From positions 1 to 64,000 of the forward strand of contig VGRW01000010.1 of NCBI GenBank assembly GCA_016875225.1: DNA of 64,000 nt, in the 5' to 3' direction. The notes below the pieces were generated by a model that worked only from the letters and a program-made list of their open reading frames with translations, did no database searches and was not told the origin of the DNA. A program made the position numbers and the translations under genes. The number at the start of each line of letters is the position of its first letter. Within the stretch, counting starts at the first letter, position 1. Shown here piece after piece: positions 62,000 through 64,000 of the stretch. The DNA comes from Deltaproteobacteria bacterium. Lineage in GTDB: Bacteria > Myxococcota_A > UBA9160 > SZUA-336.

Positions 62000-62473
62000 A
62001 TGCGAACCCTCCTTGCCTCCCTGTTGGTCCTCGTCGCTTCGACCGCCTTCGCCGAGCCTTACGCGGTCGGGAGCACCCTTCCCCCCATCGAGCTGCCCGA
62101 TCAGCACGGCGAGCTACGCAAGCTCGACGAATCCGTGCGCGCGATCGTCTTCACCCGCGACATGAAGGCGGGCGACGTGGCGAAGGCGGCCGTCGAGAAG
62201 GCCGGCCCCGACCTGTTCGAGCGGAACTCCGCGGTGTACATCGTCGACGTGAAGGGAATGCCATCGCTGGTGAAGATGCTCTTCGCGCGGCCGGCCATGA
62301 AGCGCCGCCCGTACCGCTTGCTCGTCGACGACGCGGGCGACAAGACGGCCGACATCCCCGGGGGCGCGACCTATCCCACCGTCCTCGTCCTCGACAAGCT
62401 GCGGGTCACGGGAATCGAGAACCCGACCAGCGTCGAGGCGCTGATCGCGGCGCTCGAGAAGCCGGCGAAGTAG
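62000..62473 (+). CDS. Exported thioredoxin-fold protein lacking catalytic cysteines
   Basis: A 157-residue protein with a signal peptide (SLLVLVASTAFA, cleavage near 18). The mature part, GSTLPPIELPDQHGELRKL, has the start typical of AhpC/TlpA-type proteins, and PTVLVLDKLRVTG the typical end strand, but the CxxC or peroxidatic cysteine is missing: no cysteine is present at all. It may be a structural or binding relative, similar to YtfJ-like proteins. It is convergent with the VWA gene. Confidence 0.7.
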   Translation: MRTLLASLLVLVASTAFAEPYAVGSTLPPIELPDQHGELRKLDESVRAIVFTRDMKAGDVAKAAVEKAGPDLFERNSAVYIVDVKGMPSLVKMLFARPAMKRRPYRLLVDDAGDKTADIPGGATYPTVLVLDKLRVTGIENPTSVEALIAALEKPAK

Positions 62474-62476
62474 CGG

Positions 62477-63802
62477 CTAGCGGGGCGCCCCGCCGAGCAG
62501 CTTCACCGCCGAGGCGATGTCGTCGACGCGGCGGATCGCGTGGCGGCGCGCGAGCGCGTGGCAGCGCTGGCGCAGCCGCGTCGAGACCTGGTCACCGATT
62601 CCCGTGACTTTGCCGTCCGAGATCCACAGCCGCGGCGCGTGCTGGCGCGAGAGCCAGCGCAGCGCGGGCAGGTCGATCACGTTGCCGCTGCCGTAGCGCG
62701 TGAGCTCGTCGCCCTCGGCGCGGCGGCCCGAATCCGCCACGATGCGGAGCTGGCCCTGGGCTCCCTCGCCCGAGTAGATCGCCACGCGCGTTCCCTCTCC
62801 GGTCGCGCGCAGCAGCCGCTCGAGGTCCGGCGCGTCGAGCCGCATGCTTCCGCTCACGTCGAGAAGCACGGTGCCCCGACCGCGCACGCCGCGCCTGCGG
62901 AAGATCTTGCGGTCGATCGACCAGCGGTGCGCGTGTCGGATCACGCTCCCCTCGACGGACGAGCCCCAGGCGCGCAGCCCCGTGCGCGCCGAGAGCCGCC
63001 GCGTGAGCCGCGCGCGCACGACGCTCATCACGCCGGGCGCGAGGTCCGGAACGTCCTCGCGGACGTTTCGCAGGCGGCGCATCTCGTCTTCCGCCTCGGG
63101 CACGGCGTGGTGGGCGTGCTTCAGCGAGCAGTCCATCACGAGCTCGCTCTGCGAGAACCCGTTCTCGTCGAGCAGGCCGTGCAGGCGCAGAAGCTCCGCG
63201 AGCTTGCGCGCCAGAATCCGGCCGCTGCGCTCGGGCGCGTCGGGGCGGCCGTAGCGGATTCGCGCCTTCTCGAGCACGTCGCGCGCGCGCCGGACGACCT
63301 CGCGCACCACGCCCGCCCCCGTGCGCGGGTCGAGCCGCTCGAGCTGCTCGCAGAGCCGCGGCTCGACGCTGGTGCCGATCGACGCCACGCTGCGCACGAA
63401 GAGCGCGAACCCGTCGCCGCGCTTCGCGTCCAGGGCCAGCAGCCAGCTCACGTAGAGCTCGCCCGTCTCGCCGAGCTCGACCGGACGTCCGGACGCGCAG
63501 AGCGCGAGGTTCACGCGCGCGTCCTCGACCGCGGCCGCGACCCGCGGGTCGAAGGCGACCTTCGGCGGCACGAGCGGCGAGTAGAGCACGTGGCCGTACT
63601 CGTGCAGGACCACGCCGCGCCCGTCGGGATCGAGCGGAACGGCGAGCCGCCGCGCCACCTTGTCGACGGCGCCGGCCAGCTCGCGTCCCGAGGTCTTCAC
63701 CGAATCGACGATCAGGTACGGCGCGCAATCGCCCGCGCCGCGCTTTTCAATGAGCTCGGGGTACGGAAGGAAGCGCTCGCGATGGGACTCGAATGCGCGC
63801 AT
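62477..63802 (-). CDS. Zinc-protease-like and VWA domain protein
   Basis: A 441-residue protein combining two domains. The first has the gluzincin motif HEYGH (His67, His71) with a following VEDARVN (Glu93), which would bind zinc. The second is a von Willebrand A domain beginning TVLLDVSGSMRL, with the DxSGS metal-ion site intact. The middle is basic and Leu-rich. This pairing resembles CobT-type and vWA_CoxE-like proteins that work with a MoxR-type ATPase. Upstream, two bases away, ends another gene, cut off by the window. Confidence 0.78.
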   Translation of the reverse strand: MRAFESHRERFLPYPELIEKRGAGDCAPYLIVDSVKTSGRELAGAVDKVARRLAVPLDPDGRGVVLHEYGHVLYSPLVPPKVAFDPRVAAAVEDARVNLALCASGRPVELGETGELYVSWLLALDAKRGDGFALFVRSVASIGTSVEPRLCEQLERLDPRTGAGVVREVVRRARDVLEKARIRYGRPDAPERSGRILARKLAELLRLHGLLDENGFSQSELVMDCSLKHAHHAVPEAEDEMRRLRNVREDVPDLAPGVMSVVRARLTRRLSARTGLRAWGSSVEGSVIRHAHRWSIDRKIFRRRGVRGRGTVLLDVSGSMRLDAPDLERLLRATGEGTRVAIYSGEGAQGQLRIVADSGRRAEGDELTRYGSGNVIDLPALRWLSRQHAPRLWISDGKVTGIGDQVSTRLRQRCHALARRHAIRRVDDIASAVKLLGGAPR

Positions 63803-63804
63803 GA

Positions 63805-64000
63805 CTAGCGAACTCCCGCGAGCAGGGCGGCGTCGTAGAACAGCGCGCCGCGCGCGGCGCCGAGCACGACCAGGCACGCATCGCGCAGCCCGAGCACGAG
63901 CTTCGCGCGCTCGATCGCGAGCAGCGCGCGCACGGAGAGGCGCCGATCTTCGTCGAGCCCGACCCCACGCCGCGCGACCTCGCGCATCGGCTCGGAGAGC
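63805..64000 (-). CDS. Partial gene (3' end only) upstream of the VWA gene
   Basis: The last 64 codons of a gene entering from the right edge. The visible part is helical and Leu/Ala/Arg-rich (SVRALLAIERAKLVLGLRD). It ends two bases before the VWA start, so the two are probably one operon. Family cannot be determined; a MoxR-type ATPase would be the expected partner, but the residues seen do not show it. Confidence 0.6.
   Translation of the reverse strand, partial: LSEPMREVARRGVGLDEDRRLSVRALLAIERAKLVLGLRDACLVVLGAARGALFYDAALLAGVR

Noticed and set aside
1-64000. Genomic island or prophage across the window
   Set aside because: No integrase, transposase, tRNA junction or phage structural genes. 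The lone ORF6N gene is the only mobile-type marker and composition is uniform otherwise.

Overview
The window is about 70% G+C, densely packed bacterial chromosome. Genes sit on both strands, end to end or overlapping. Protein content suggests an aerobic, uncultured lineage of the former Deltaproteobacteria (Myxococcota, Desulfobacterota or Binatota-like). It includes a 14-subunit-type complex I, compact topoisomerase IV, fatty-acid CoA enzymes, two LLM-type flavin/F420 oxidoreductases and a DUF3604 cassette. That placement is inference; no marker gene was compared. I see no rRNA, tRNA, CRISPR array or insertion sequence.

Layout. 1-10.7 kb: a minus-strand nuo operon in the order A-E-F-G-H-J-K-L-M-N, missing nuoB, C, D and I. 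10.8-14.9 kb: a plus-strand operon of gpsA, a lipoprotein, a PHP phosphoesterase and a Cys/Met-metabolism PLP enzyme. 14.9-18 kb: minus-strand ogt, a small histone-H1-like protein, and gshB-purC. 18-29.3 kb: a class A PBP, FAD oxidoreductase, M20 amidohydrolase, methyltransferase/MarR pair, histidine phosphatase, thyA-folA, a Crp-type regulator and an LLM oxidoreductase. 29.3-33.4 kb: acyl-CoA ligase, a Spy-like protein, an SDR and gluQRS. 33.4-39 kb: parE-parC, an MBL hydrolase and a DMT transporter. 39-43 kb: a 1352-residue membrane protein with an internal duplication. 43-53 kb: rarD, amidase, a CurA-type reductase, another LLM enzyme, then phosphotransferase/acyl-CoA dehydrogenase, mtgA, an ORF6N protein, a crotonase and a hemerythrin. 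53-64 kb: a hybrid histidine kinase, a lipoprotein, the DUF3604-PpiC-HupE cassette (DUF3604 frameshifted), a STAND ATPase, a thioredoxin-fold protein, and a zinc-protease/VWA protein with a truncated partner at the window edge.

How genes work together. Several sets are translationally coupled by ATGA, GTGA or TGATG overlaps: nuoH-J-K, nuoL-M-N, lipoprotein-PHP-PLP, gshB-purC and DUF3604-PpiC-HupE. Lipid metabolism recurs (gpsA, acyl-CoA ligase, SDR, crotonase, acyl-CoA dehydrogenase, phosphotransferase), as does cell-wall synthesis (PBP1A, MtgA).

Most notable observations: about thirteen genes carry a -10-like TANNNT hexamer only 6-8 nt before the start codon, a signature of leaderless mRNA. 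A perfect 14-bp inverted repeat lies inside the ORF6N gene. The complex I operon lacks its whole quinone-reducing connector. The large membrane protein and the DUF3604-PpiC-HupE cassette are the best candidates for poorly described systems.
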